Below are positions 42,792 to 51,549 of a stretch of DNA of 55,822 bases, piece by piece; position 1 is the first letter of the stretch; each line of letters starts with the position of its first letter. Origin of the DNA: Thermoplasmata archaeon. Its GTDB lineage: Archaea > Thermoplasmatota > E2 > DHVEG-1. The position numbers and the translations under genes were made by a program. The notes under the pieces are model-generated. The model ran no database searches, was not told where the DNA came from, and saw nothing but the letters and a program-made list of their open reading frames with translations. The stretch is from the NCBI GenBank assembly GCA_020054495.1, contig JAHWGK010000012.1:1-55822 (forward strand), in the 5' to 3' direction.

Positions 42792-43148
42792 TTATTTTTT
42801 ATTTTTTAATGATTCTACAATTTCTTTACCAAAAGGAGTCAAACCATATAGTCTAATATTTTTACCACCACTTTTCTCCTCAACTAGATCTAAACATAGA
42901 AGCGATTCATCCTCTTTATATCTAGAGTCCATTCCCCTAATAGCTCCAATCACGTTGGTTGGCGTAGTTTTCACATTATATGCTATTTCAGATGTATAGC
43001 TAGCACTAGGGCTAATCTCAAAAAGATATTCTGCAATCTTCTTCCGCACATTACTTCGTCTTAGAGCTCTTACGACAAGGGGTCTTCTTATGTCTATAGA
43101 GAGCTCTAGTCGATTTTTTTCCTGCATCCCGTCCAAAAGTGGATGCAT
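42792..43148 (-). CDS. Winged-helix transcriptional regulator
   Basis: About 118 residues. RRPLVVRALRRSNVRKKIAEYLFEISPSASYTSEIAYNVKTTPTNVIGAIRGMDSRY is a helix-turn-helix with recognition helix, followed by the wing region LLCLDLVEEKSGGKNIRLYGLTPFGKEIVESL. The frame is open to ATG 43223, but the TATA-like element near 43232 puts the transcript start near 43208, so ATG 43148 (or 43127) is more likely. A direct repeat TATGCAGGTA occurs twice at about 43180-43205, over the transcription start, and could be its own operator. Confidence 0.7.
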   Translation of the reverse strand: MHPLLDGMQEKNRLELSIDIRRPLVVRALRRSNVRKKIAEYLFEISPSASYTSEIAYNVKTTPTNVIGAIRGMDSRYKEDESLLCLDLVEEKSGGKNIRLYGLTPFGKEIVESLKNKK

Positions 43149-43273
43149 ATCATTGTTAATAAAATTATTCTCTAACGGATAATTACCTGCATATGTACCT
43201 GCATATACAAAATAAAGGTACATAATTTTTTAAAATAAAGTAATATTATGATATTATTAAATGGGAGAAAAAA

Positions 43274-43405
43274 ATGGATTTTCCAAAAGGAACTAAATTT
43301 CGAGATGATGTTGATCCAAAGACGGGGCAAAAAGTAAAAGTAGCAATACTTCCAGATGGTACCAAAATAAAAATTTTCACAGAAGAAGATTTGGAAAGCA
43401 TCTAA
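43274..43405 (+). CDS. Small conserved-looking protein of unknown function
   Basis: A 43-residue protein: MDFPKGTKFRDDVDPKTGQ followed by KVKVAILPDGTKIKIFTEEDLESI. Its charged, beta-strand-like composition and codon pattern look genuine. GGGAG lies about nine bases before ATG 43274. It is divergent from the winged-helix gene. I do not recognise a family. Confidence 0.5.
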   Translation: MDFPKGTKFRDDVDPKTGQKVKVAILPDGTKIKIFTEEDLESI

Positions 43406-43591
43406 TAAAAATATATAAAAAAGTTAAAAAAACATGGGCAGTAAAATTGACCTAGGATAGCTAGATGAAAAAACGTAAAAAAACCGGCTGGACTTTTTTT
43501 AAAATATTCTTATATCATCATCTTTTAAAAATTATTTAAAAAAATAAAAAAAAGAAAAAGAGAGAGGATGTTTTGCTTTTGATAATTTATT

Positions 43592-45487
43592 TTAGTTTAT
43601 CTTTGCAAGTATCAGCTCAAACAGTCTTGCGAGTTGTGGGAAAGAATCTATTAATCCCTCTAGAACTCCATGGAATACTGGTCTATTAACTGGGACACTT
43701 CTAGGATCATCACCGTCTTGTATAGCTAGCGTTGGGTCTCCAAACATACTAAATTCTAACATTGTTTTATAGTCTACAAAATCAAAAGTACCTTCGAAAG
43801 TGTTATAATAGCTTGTGACGCAGTTTGCTAGGACCTCTCCAAGTACTTTTGTGTTGTACAACTCCTCGAAGGATTTAACTTCCATCCAACCCATAGCACT
43901 TGATGTTTCTTGACCAGGACTTCCATAACCTATACCTGATGCACCAAAAGCTGCAATACCACCGCCACCTGATTTACTTAGTGTCTTCCAACCCAAACAG
44001 TTTGGTGACTCAGTAAATTTATTAGTGGAACATGCATTAATGACGACAACAGGAAGTTTTTTAGCATTATTAACCATGTAAAAGTCAAAGTCAATGTAGA
44101 GCCATCCATGATAATTTGAGATTAATGTTGGAGGTGGAATCCAAGTATCTTCATCATTAGGTGGATGTGTAGCCCAGCTGGCCCAGCTGCCATGTCCTGA
44201 AAAATCAACGAAATCTACGCCGCTTTTAAAACCTTTTGCTACGTTACTCTTTGTTAGTTTTCCATTGGACCCCCATAACTCAGTTGTTGAGTATCCTGGT
44301 AATTTTGTCATCACAACAGTATTTGCGTATTCTCCTTCCATCTGAGAATTACCGGTAAATGTATCACCGCCAAGTTGCATTATTTTCTTCATCATCTTAT
44401 TATGTGCTTTATAATCAATTATTTTATCTACTATTGTTGTAGCTTCACTAGCCTCTGCAATAGGAAGCCTTGCAAGATATACATCTGGATGAACATCCAT
44501 ATTCGGAATATCCGTAGGAAATTCAGCGTATTTTTCATCGCCGTCATAATCCCAATCTTGGAAAACACCTGTTTCATTATATATATCTGCATAGTAAAGA
44601 TCACTTGGAAAACTATCTTCATGAGGTTGAGATGGAATATAGGCGTATCTTACAGGGAAAATTTCAGCTTCTTTAACACCAGCACCTGCAAGGATAACAT
44701 ATGTTATTCCCCATGTTTCTATTGCGTCTTTTATGTAGAGTTTAATATCCTCTTGTTCATCAGTCCCTCCTGCTGCGGGTATATCATCAAGGGTTACCAT
44801 AATTGTTCTCACAGGTGGATCTAAACCATTTTTATGGTCAACTAGTGGTTGAAGAGCTGACTCAAACTCTGGAGCAGTAATAATTAAGAGATCGTAATCA
44901 TCTGGGAAAGTTACTGGATTTGCGGGTGGAGTATATTCAATATTTATGAATGCATTTTCAGAGTAGTATATTTTGTTTTCACTTGGTTTATATTGAACAG
45001 GATTAAGTGATACAGATAGATACACAACATGTTTGCCATCTTTTATTCCAGCTCCTGCACTATAACTAAAGCGATTCTCAGGATATATATCAATATCAGA
45101 ATATGAAACAACTTTTTCTTGTTTATTTGCCTTGTTGATACTATTTATAGATACAGGCAATTTTTCTGGTGCAGGCATTATAAGTTTTGTTACTTCTTGC
45201 TCAATAACATCAGAAAATGTTACTTCGACATTATCAATACTTGTACCAAATTCAAATGTATACACCTTTGAAACAACAGGCAACATTGGTTTACCTGTTT
45301 CCATTGAATTGGAATTTGCTTCTGTTAACTCTATTGAAATCAAATTTTCTTTCTCATAGACTACTGGTCGTGAGAAAACAACGGAATCAGGCATAATAAA
45401 TTCTTCACTACTATCAGTTCCAGCACCAGCTCCAAGTCCACCAAGGACTAATATTCCTACTGCCATTAATGGCAACAATTTTTTCAT
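43592..45487 (-). CDS. Secreted gingipain-like cysteine peptidase (family C25)
   Basis: A 631-residue protein. A signal peptide (MKKLLPLMAVGILVLGGLGAGAG) and a propeptide of about 180 residues precede the caspase-like catalytic domain. The catalytic His is in VDFVDFSGHGSWASWATHP and the Cys in LPVVVINACSTNKFTESP, with GGGGIAAFGASGIGYG after it. C25 enzymes cleave proteins outside the cell, often after Arg or Lys. The C-terminus ends in a short amphipathic tail (VNRPVF...SFPQLARLF). ATG 45487 has GGGAGGT nine bases upstream. It lies 70 bp after its paralogue at 45558-47444, with which it shares the whole architecture. Confidence 0.92.
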   Translation of the reverse strand: MKKLLPLMAVGILVLGGLGAGAGTDSSEEFIMPDSVVFSRPVVYEKENLISIELTEANSNSMETGKPMLPVVSKVYTFEFGTSIDNVEVTFSDVIEQEVTKLIMPAPEKLPVSINSINKANKQEKVVSYSDIDIYPENRFSYSAGAGIKDGKHVVYLSVSLNPVQYKPSENKIYYSENAFINIEYTPPANPVTFPDDYDLLIITAPEFESALQPLVDHKNGLDPPVRTIMVTLDDIPAAGGTDEQEDIKLYIKDAIETWGITYVILAGAGVKEAEIFPVRYAYIPSQPHEDSFPSDLYYADIYNETGVFQDWDYDGDEKYAEFPTDIPNMDVHPDVYLARLPIAEASEATTIVDKIIDYKAHNKMMKKIMQLGGDTFTGNSQMEGEYANTVVMTKLPGYSTTELWGSNGKLTKSNVAKGFKSGVDFVDFSGHGSWASWATHPPNDEDTWIPPPTLISNYHGWLYIDFDFYMVNNAKKLPVVVINACSTNKFTESPNCLGWKTLSKSGGGGIAAFGASGIGYGSPGQETSSAMGWMEVKSFEELYNTKVLGEVLANCVTSYYNTFEGTFDFVDYKTMLEFSMFGDPTLAIQDGDDPRSVPVNRPVFHGVLEGLIDSFPQLARLFELILAKIN

Positions 45488-45502
45488 ATTTTTATTACCT
45501 CC

Positions 45503-45519
45503 CAATTAAGGATTAATTG
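45503..45519 (-). promoter_or_regulatory. Palindrome next to the C25 peptidase ribosome site
   Basis: CAATTAA-GGA-TTAATTG is a 17-bp inverted repeat lying between the two peptidase genes and touching GGGAGGT of the downstream gene. As RNA it would be a hairpin just before the ribosome site; as DNA it could be an operator. It differs from the TTAACA..TGTTAA palindromes of the upstream paralogue. Confidence 0.4.
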
Positions 45520-45557
45520 AGACTAATATAGATGATTTCCTATATGAAGTTTTAATA

Positions 45558-47444
45558 TTATAATTTTAATATTTGTAATAATAGTTTTAATATCGAGAAA
45601 GAATCCATCAATCTTTCTAGAACTGGATTGAATACAGGTGTATTAACTGGTGCGCTTCTTGGTCTTGGATCATCTCCATCCTGAATTGGTAATGTTGGAT
45701 CTCCGAACATTGCATATTCAACCATTGTTTTATAATCATAGAAGTCAAGACTTGATTCAAATGTATTATAATAGTCTGTTATGCAGTTACCCCATACTTG
45801 TCCTAGAATCTTGTTGTTGTATAATTCATCAAAGGTTTGCACTTCCATCCATCCAAAGCGACGACTGGCTTCATTATTTGGTACTCCATATCCTATCCCT
45901 GAAGCTGCGAATGATGCAATGCATCCGCCTGATATTGTTAGTGTTTTCCAGCCAAGACAGTCTGGTTGTTTCGTGTATTTACTATTGGAGCAAGCGTTTA
46001 AAAACACGACTGAAAGTTTTGTTGGGTCGTTAATATTATATACATCAAAGTCAGGAGATGCCCAGGTATCCCATGGTGCTATAAGAGAAGCTGATGGAAT
46101 CCATACAGTATCATCGTTTTCTGGATGTGTTGCCCAGGTACGAGGAGAGCCATGCCCTGAAAAATCTGCAAAGTCTACACCACCTTTGAAGCCTTTTGCA
46201 ATATTACCTTTTGTCAATGTTCCAGTTGTTGCCCATAACTGTGATGTGACGTAACCGGGTAGTTTTGTCATTACAGCTTCATTAGCTGCTTCTCCTTCCA
46301 TCTGAGAATTTCCAATAAATGTGTCACCTCCAACCTGGAAGATTTTCTTTGTCATCTTGTTATGTGCTTTGTAATCAATTATTTTATTTACAAAATCATT
46401 GACCTCACCAACATTGTTAGCTGGTATTTTTCCGAGATAAACATCTGGGATGACATCCACATTTGCCATATCACTAGGCCATTCTGCATATTTTTCATCG
46501 CCATCTTTATCCCAATTTGAGAAACCACCAGTACTATTATAGATATCTGCGTAATATAGATCACTTGGAAAGCTATCCTCAATTTCATCACTGAGCCATG
46601 CATACCTTACCGGGAATAATTCTTGATCTAGGACGCCAGCTCCTACTAACATTAGATATGTTATACCCCAATCTTCAATAGCATCCCTTATAAAGTATTT
46701 TATGTCCTCTTGCTCATCAGCACCGCCTGATGAGGGTATTTCATCAAGGGTTACTATGTTCGTTTTTATAGGTGGATCTAAACCTTCTTTATGGTCAGCA
46801 AGAATTTGTAAAGCTGACTCAAATTCTGCAGGTGCTATAATTAGTAAATCATAAACATCTGGGAAAGTTACTGGATTTGCGGGTGGAGTATATTCAATAT
46901 TGATAAATGCATTTTCAGAATAGTAAATAGTGTTTTCATTTGGTTTATACTGAACAGGATTAAGTGAGACCGTAAGATATGTAACATGTTCCCCATCCTT
47001 CAGACCTGCTCCAGCTCGATAACTAAAACGATTCTCTGGATATATATCAATATCAGAATATGATACTACGGCATCTGGTTCTTTGATATTTTTTATAGCA
47101 TTTATTGATACAGGTAATGTTTCAGGAGTAGGTATAATTAGATTTGGTATCTTTTGCTCAATAACATCAGAAAATGTTACTTCAACATTATCAATAATTG
47201 TACCAAAGGGAAATGTATACACCTCTGAAACCACAGGCAATACAGGTTTATCTTTTTCCCATAAATTAGAATTTGCTTCTGCTAATTCTATTGAAATATA
47301 ATTTTCTTTTTCACAAATAATCGGCTGTGAAAAAATAATTTCTTTTAATAAAAGTTCTTCTTCATTACTTTCAGTTCCAGCGACAGCCCCAAGTCCACCA
47401 AGGACTAAAATTCCTACTACCATTATTGGTAGTAATTTCTTCAT
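45558..47444 (-). CDS. Secreted gingipain-like cysteine peptidase (family C25), paralogue
   Basis: A 628-residue protein matching the neighbouring peptidase along its length. The signal peptide is MKKLLPIMVVGILVLGGLGAVAG. The catalytic His is in VDFADFSGHGSPRTWATHP and the Cys in LSVVFLNACSNSKYTKQP. FPSDLYYADIYNSTGG and FSYRAGAGLKDGEHVTYL are shared blocks. The C-terminal tail VNTPVFNPVLERLMDSFSIL is again present. GGGGGT lies eight bases before ATG. A tandem duplication with diverged surface loops suggests complementary substrate ranges. A palindromic operator overlaps its promoter. Confidence 0.92.
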   Translation of the reverse strand: MKKLLPIMVVGILVLGGLGAVAGTESNEEELLLKEIIFSQPIICEKENYISIELAEANSNLWEKDKPVLPVVSEVYTFPFGTIIDNVEVTFSDVIEQKIPNLIIPTPETLPVSINAIKNIKEPDAVVSYSDIDIYPENRFSYRAGAGLKDGEHVTYLTVSLNPVQYKPNENTIYYSENAFINIEYTPPANPVTFPDVYDLLIIAPAEFESALQILADHKEGLDPPIKTNIVTLDEIPSSGGADEQEDIKYFIRDAIEDWGITYLMLVGAGVLDQELFPVRYAWLSDEIEDSFPSDLYYADIYNSTGGFSNWDKDGDEKYAEWPSDMANVDVIPDVYLGKIPANNVGEVNDFVNKIIDYKAHNKMTKKIFQVGGDTFIGNSQMEGEAANEAVMTKLPGYVTSQLWATTGTLTKGNIAKGFKGGVDFADFSGHGSPRTWATHPENDDTVWIPSASLIAPWDTWASPDFDVYNINDPTKLSVVFLNACSNSKYTKQPDCLGWKTLTISGGCIASFAASGIGYGVPNNEASRRFGWMEVQTFDELYNNKILGQVWGNCITDYYNTFESSLDFYDYKTMVEYAMFGDPTLPIQDGDDPRPRSAPVNTPVFNPVLERLMDSFSILKLLLQILKL

Positions 47445-47461
47445 ATTTTATTACCCCCTTA

Positions 47462-47475
47462 TTAACAGTTGTTAA
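47462..47475 (-). promoter_or_regulatory. Palindromic operator, peptidase side
   Basis: TTAACAGTTGTTAA (arms TTAACA/TGTTAA, 2-bp centre) lies between the TATA-like TTATATATG (about 47480-47488, minus strand) and ATG 47444, where transcription should start. The same palindrome occurs at 47567-47580 before the divergent gene. Confidence 0.55.
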
Positions 47476-47566
47476 TTCAACATATATAAGTTAAGTTATT
47501 TAAATCTTTTTAATTCTAAAGGTTTTACTTTATAAATCCAAATAAAATATAAATATAAGGACTGCA

Positions 47567-47580
47567 TTAACAATTGTTAA
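47567..47580 (+). promoter_or_regulatory. Palindromic operator, divergent gene side
   Basis: TTAACAATTGTTAA is a perfect 14-bp palindrome just downstream of the TATA-like AAATATAAATATAAG (about 47545-47559), over the expected transcription start of the gene at 47604. It is the same motif as 47462-47475, so one regulator probably controls both divergent genes. Confidence 0.55.
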
Positions 47581-47603
47581 AGAGATAATTTAGTGGTGAT
47601 AAG

Positions 47604-48050
47604 ATGAAAAAAATGAAAGGAACTGTATTAGTAGTTATTTTAATGGTTTTAGCAACAATTGCTGTTGGAATAGCTGCCGAGGCATCTATTTCAAAAAAAA
47701 ATATTGAAAATGACACTCAGTCAATGCTATTTGATGCAGAGGTTACATTTTATATATTGACCGGAGAAGGTTGTGGATGTGACCCGATACCTGATGTATC
47801 GATAATGGCATTTGGTGGAGAAGGTAGCGTCTCAGGAATAACTGATGAGGATGGCATGTGTGTTTTAACACTTGTGATTTTAGGTGAATATGAGGTACTT
47901 ATAGAAAAAGATGAATATCAAACGATTGATTTTGAATTTAATGTCCTTGATGATCAGACTTTTACTTTCCATTTAGCTGAAAAAGACATATCACCTGTAA
48001 ATACGGTATCTATTTTTCATAATTTCATGAGAAATATACTTGAGAGATAA
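47604..48050 (+). CDS. Secreted protein with a carboxypeptidase-regulatory-like domain
   Basis: A 148-residue protein. Signal peptide KGTVLVVILMVLATIAVGIAAEA. Then one beta-sandwich module: VTFYILTGEGCGCDPIPDVSIMAFGGEGSVSGITDEDGMCVLTLVILGEYEVLIEK, typical of carboxypeptidase regulatory-like/transthyretin-like domains. The C-terminus PVNTVSIFHNFMRNILER resembles the tails of the two C25 peptidases. It is divergent from them and shares their palindrome, so the three are probably co-regulated. Confidence 0.75.
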   Translation: MKKMKGTVLVVILMVLATIAVGIAAEASISKKNIENDTQSMLFDAEVTFYILTGEGCGCDPIPDVSIMAFGGEGSVSGITDEDGMCVLTLVILGEYEVLIEKDEYQTIDFEFNVLDDQTFTFHLAEKDISPVNTVSIFHNFMRNILER

Positions 48051-48100
48051 CTTTCTAATTAATCCCTAATCATTATATCTTCTATTCTTTTTTCTGGCTT

Positions 48101-48769
48101 ATGAAATGCGGGGTTTTATTTTCAGGTGGAAAAGATTCAACCTATGCAGCATATTTAGCAAAAAAATATGAAAATAGGATTTCTTGTTTAATATCAATTT
48201 TTTCTGAAAATCCTGAAAGTTACATGTTTCATACTCCTTCGATTTTAAAAGTTAGAAAACAAGCAGAAATAATGAATATTCCTTTAATAGAGCGTAAAAC
48301 AAAAGGGGAAAAAGAAGAAGAGTTATTAGATCTTAAGTTTGCAATAAAAAAGGCAAAAAAGGAATACAAAATTGAAGCTATTGTTACAGGAACGGTAGAA
48401 TCTATATACCAGGCATCTAGAATTCAAAAAATATGTGATTATCTTGATCTAGAATGTTTTAATCCTTTATGGCAAAAAGACCAAATTGAACTACTTAAGG
48501 ATTTATTAAGAAGCAGTTATAAGATAGTTATTACAGGTGTTTTTGCCTATCCATTGGATGAATCATGGTTAGGTAAAGAAATTAATGAAGAATTCATAAA
48601 AAAAGCTATAATCCTAAATAAGGAATATGAAATAAATCCTGCTGGAGAGGGCGGTGAATTTGAAACTTTCGTATTAGGATGTCCATTATTTTCAAGGAAG
48701 TTAAAAATTAAAGATAAAAAAATACAAGGTAAAAAAAACTCTTGGAAAATGGAAATTGAGGTATTATGA
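48101..48769 (+). CDS. dph6: Diphthine-ammonia ligase (Dph6-type ATP pyrophosphatase)
   Basis: A 222-residue N-type ATP pyrophosphatase. GVLFSGGKDSTYAAYLA is the PP-loop; FHTPSILKVRKQAEIMNIPLI, IVTGTVESIYQASRIQKICDYLDLECFNPLW and NPAGEGGEFETFVLGCPLF are Dph6 signatures. It catalyses the last step of diphthamide formation on elongation factor 2, amidation of diphthine with ammonia and ATP. The stop overlaps the start of a glutamine amidotransferase gene by four bases, an unusual pairing. Confidence 0.92.
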   Translation: MKCGVLFSGGKDSTYAAYLAKKYENRISCLISIFSENPESYMFHTPSILKVRKQAEIMNIPLIERKTKGEKEEELLDLKFAIKKAKKEYKIEAIVTGTVESIYQASRIQKICDYLDLECFNPLWQKDQIELLKDLLRSSYKIVITGVFAYPLDESWLGKEINEEFIKKAIILNKEYEINPAGEGGEFETFVLGCPLFSRKLKIKDKKIQGKKNSWKMEIEVL

Positions 48770-49302
48770 TTTTTATAATTCATATTTATAGTAAGAAAAT
48801 TCATTATTTAGAATTCGTTAATCCTATTGAAGATGCTCTGAAGAAAAATAAAATTGAGTTTGAGTCAATTCATTATAAAATGCTTACTGAAGAATTAGTT
48901 TTAAAAGCGGAAAAGATAATTATTTCAGGAACGAGTCTGAGAGATAATGAATTCCTTGAAGATATCAATAAGTTCAATTGGATTAAAGAATTTGAAAAGC
49001 CCATTCTTGGAATTTGTGGTGGAATGCATATCTTGGGATTAGTTTATCATGGTAAATTGAAAAAACAACAAGAAATTGGTCTAACAAATATCACATTCAA
49101 AGATAAATTTCTAGGAGTGATTGGTGAAAAACAAGTTTTTGAATTACACAATTACTATGTTAAGTCAAATAGTTTTGATGTAATTGGATTATCTGAAAAT
49201 TGTCTTCAGGCAGTTAAACATAAACAAAAACCTTTTTATGGAGTTTTATTCCATCCAGAGGTTAGAAACAAAGATCTTCTAATAAATTTTGCCAACCTTT
49301 AG
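48766..49302 (+). CDS. Class I glutamine amidotransferase domain protein
   Basis: A 178-residue GATase1 protein resembling the small GuaA subunit of GMP synthetase. The nucleophilic Cys is in ILGICGGMHILGLVYHG and the His-Glu pair in FYGVLFHPEVRNKDLL. It would release ammonia from glutamine. Archaeal GMP synthetase is split into two subunits, so a lone GATase is not strange. Here, however, it is translationally coupled (ATGA overlap) to Dph6, another ammonia-using PP-loop enzyme, suggesting it feeds that enzyme (inference). Confidence 0.82.
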   Translation: MIFIIHIYSKKIHYLEFVNPIEDALKKNKIEFESIHYKMLTEELVLKAEKIIISGTSLRDNEFLEDINKFNWIKEFEKPILGICGGMHILGLVYHGKLKKQQEIGLTNITFKDKFLGVIGEKQVFELHNYYVKSNSFDVIGLSENCLQAVKHKQKPFYGVLFHPEVRNKDLLINFANL

Positions 49303-49371
49303 ATTTTTATAACTTGTAGATATAATTTTAAATAAATAACTTATACATAGCTAAACAATGGGGAAAGATAT

Positions 49372-51501
49372 ATGAAAAGATACTATGCGCTTGGAATTTT
49401 TATTATTATGCTAATTTCAACGTTTTCGGCATCTTCAATGGTTACTACTAACCTACATAGCTCTAAAGATTCGAAAACTGTAGAAAATTTTTATAATGAT
49501 GCTTTTACAACATTTTTAAAAGAAGGACTAAAAGAACTAGTAGGATATGATGGAACCGATATTATTAGAAATACATACATGGTTCCAATGCGCGATGGTA
49601 TAAATTTAGCAACAGATGTTTATTTACCAATTATATTTGATAAACCTCATGGCGCAATTTTTCTGAGAACACCTTATGATAAAGATGATTTATATGATCT
49701 AGGGGTTCTCTTAGCCCTCGTTGGTTGGCCTGCAGTTATACAAGACATTCGAGGAACGCATGCATCAGAGGGGATTTATCAAGGTTTTAGAAAATGCCAG
49801 ACTGATGGCCCTGATGCGCTTACTTGGATTGGGTCTCAAGATTGGTCAAATGGTAAAGTTGCAACAGTTGGTCCTTCCGCACTTGGGATAACTCAATATC
49901 TAACTGCTAGTGCTAATCCATCTGAGCTAACTTGTCAAGGAGTAATGGTTGCTAGTCCCAATCTTCATAAACATGCAGTTTATCAGGGTGGAGAATTTAG
50001 AAAGCAATTTGTTGAAAAATGGTTAGAGGGTCAAGAGGCAACATATCTTTTAGAAGAAATATTCATAAATGAAAACTATTCGTTAGAGTTCTGGACAAAT
50101 GTGTCACTTGATGATAATTGGGAGGATATTAATGTCCCTGCAATTCATATGGGTGGATGGTATGATATTTTCCTACAAGGGATAACTGATGGATTTTATG
50201 GGTATCAACATCTTGGAGGACCTGAAGCAAAAGGTAAATCCAAACTCGTTATTGGCCCATGGACTCATGAAGGATATATCGAATATCAACAAGGAGAATT
50301 GACTTATCCTGAAAATTCCATGATAGTTGTCGACCTTGTTCTTATGTTTTTAGAGATGGTTGAAAAATATACAATGAATGAAGACAATAATTTTGAGAAC
50401 AGACCAAATGTTAGGTATTATGTAATGGGTGATGTAGATATTATTGATCCACCAGGTAATGAATGGCGTTATGCAGATTATTGGCCAATACCTGCAGAAT
50501 ATGTTTCATGGTATTTCCATGAAAATGGAGTACTTAGTACAACTACTCCCAACGAGTATGAGCCATTAAATTATACCTATGACCCTACCAAACCTGTTCC
50601 AACTATTGGTGGACAAAATCTTGAAATGCCACCAGGACCATATGACCAGACATCTATTGAGAGTAGAAGCGATGTTTTGGTTTTTACAAGTGATGTTCTA
50701 ACAGAACCGTATGAAGCAACAGGGCCGATAATAACTCGACTTTTTGTATCATCTGATTGCCTAGATACTGATTTTACAGTTAAACTATCAGATGTATACC
50801 CTGATGGAAGATCAATGCTTATCACTGATGGAATACTACGTATGAGAAACAGAAATGGTGTTGATCATTGGGAGTTTATGCAACCTGGAGAAATTTACGA
50901 AGTAGCAGTTGACATTTGGAGTACATCCTATATTTGGAATACAGGCCATAGAATACGGGTTGTTGTTTCTTCATCTAATTATCCAAGATTTTTAGCTAAT
51001 CCCAATATCAGAGATTCGATTAATAAAAATTCTACATATAATATTGCTAATAACACTCTTTACCTTGATAGCGGACATCCATCTTGTATAATACTTCCTG
51101 AAATTGAACAAGGACCCTTTAGCAATCCACCTGCAAAACCAAGTAGACCTTCAGGTCTCAAAAGAATAAAGGTCGATAAGTTATACAAGTATACAAGTTC
51201 TGCAACAGATCCAGACGATGACCAGATATACCTCCTTTTTGATTGGGATGATGGAACATCTAGTGGTTGGCTTGGGCCGTACAACTCAGGACAAAAAGTA
51301 AGTGCTTATCACAAGTGGAATGAACAGGGATCATTTGAAATAAGAGTTAAGGCTAAAGATATAAATGGGTCACAAAGCGAATGGTCAGATCCGCTATCCA
51401 TAACCATGTCAAGAAACCGAGCAATCACCACACCATTTCAAAAGTTCCTAGAGAATCATTCAAATCTATTCCCAATACTTCAACGGCTCCTAAGACTCTA
51501 A
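49372..51501 (+). CDS. Secreted S15/CocE-type Xaa-Pro peptidase or acyl hydrolase with a PKD-like domain
   Basis: A 709-residue protein. Signal peptide YYALGIFIIMLISTFSASS. The alpha/beta-hydrolase part shows VPMRDGINLATDVYLP, VIQDIRGTHASEG, the nucleophile Ser in TVGPSALGITQYL near residue 168, the Asp region WYDIFLQG and the His of IGPWTHEGY. A beta jelly-roll (X-Pro DPP C-terminal domain) follows at about 400-575. A PKD-like domain at about 585-677 has DPDDDQIYLLFDWDDGTSSGWLGP. The last 30 residues form the tail TPFQKFLENHSNLFPILQRLL. It probably digests peptides released by the C25 proteases. Confidence 0.9.
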   Translation: MKRYYALGIFIIMLISTFSASSMVTTNLHSSKDSKTVENFYNDAFTTFLKEGLKELVGYDGTDIIRNTYMVPMRDGINLATDVYLPIIFDKPHGAIFLRTPYDKDDLYDLGVLLALVGWPAVIQDIRGTHASEGIYQGFRKCQTDGPDALTWIGSQDWSNGKVATVGPSALGITQYLTASANPSELTCQGVMVASPNLHKHAVYQGGEFRKQFVEKWLEGQEATYLLEEIFINENYSLEFWTNVSLDDNWEDINVPAIHMGGWYDIFLQGITDGFYGYQHLGGPEAKGKSKLVIGPWTHEGYIEYQQGELTYPENSMIVVDLVLMFLEMVEKYTMNEDNNFENRPNVRYYVMGDVDIIDPPGNEWRYADYWPIPAEYVSWYFHENGVLSTTTPNEYEPLNYTYDPTKPVPTIGGQNLEMPPGPYDQTSIESRSDVLVFTSDVLTEPYEATGPIITRLFVSSDCLDTDFTVKLSDVYPDGRSMLITDGILRMRNRNGVDHWEFMQPGEIYEVAVDIWSTSYIWNTGHRIRVVVSSSNYPRFLANPNIRDSINKNSTYNIANNTLYLDSGHPSCIILPEIEQGPFSNPPAKPSRPSGLKRIKVDKLYKYTSSATDPDDDQIYLLFDWDDGTSSGWLGPYNSGQKVSAYHKWNEQGSFEIRVKAKDINGSQSEWSDPLSITMSRNRAITTPFQKFLENHSNLFPILQRLLRL

Positions 51502-51512
51502 AATTATCTTTT

Positions 51513-51549
51513 TTTGTTTCTTTTTATTTTAATTATTTTGTTTTTCTTA
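51513..51549 (+). repeat. 37-bp T-rich repeat, copy 1
   Basis: A pyrimidine-rich sequence beginning TTTGTTTCTTTTTATTTT and ending TTTTGTTTTTCTTA, just after the S15-type peptidase stop and inside the 3' end of the ATPase gene. It is identical to 52976-53012 and nearly so to 54834-54869. As RNA it would be a U-rich tract suited to archaeal termination. Confidence 0.8.
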
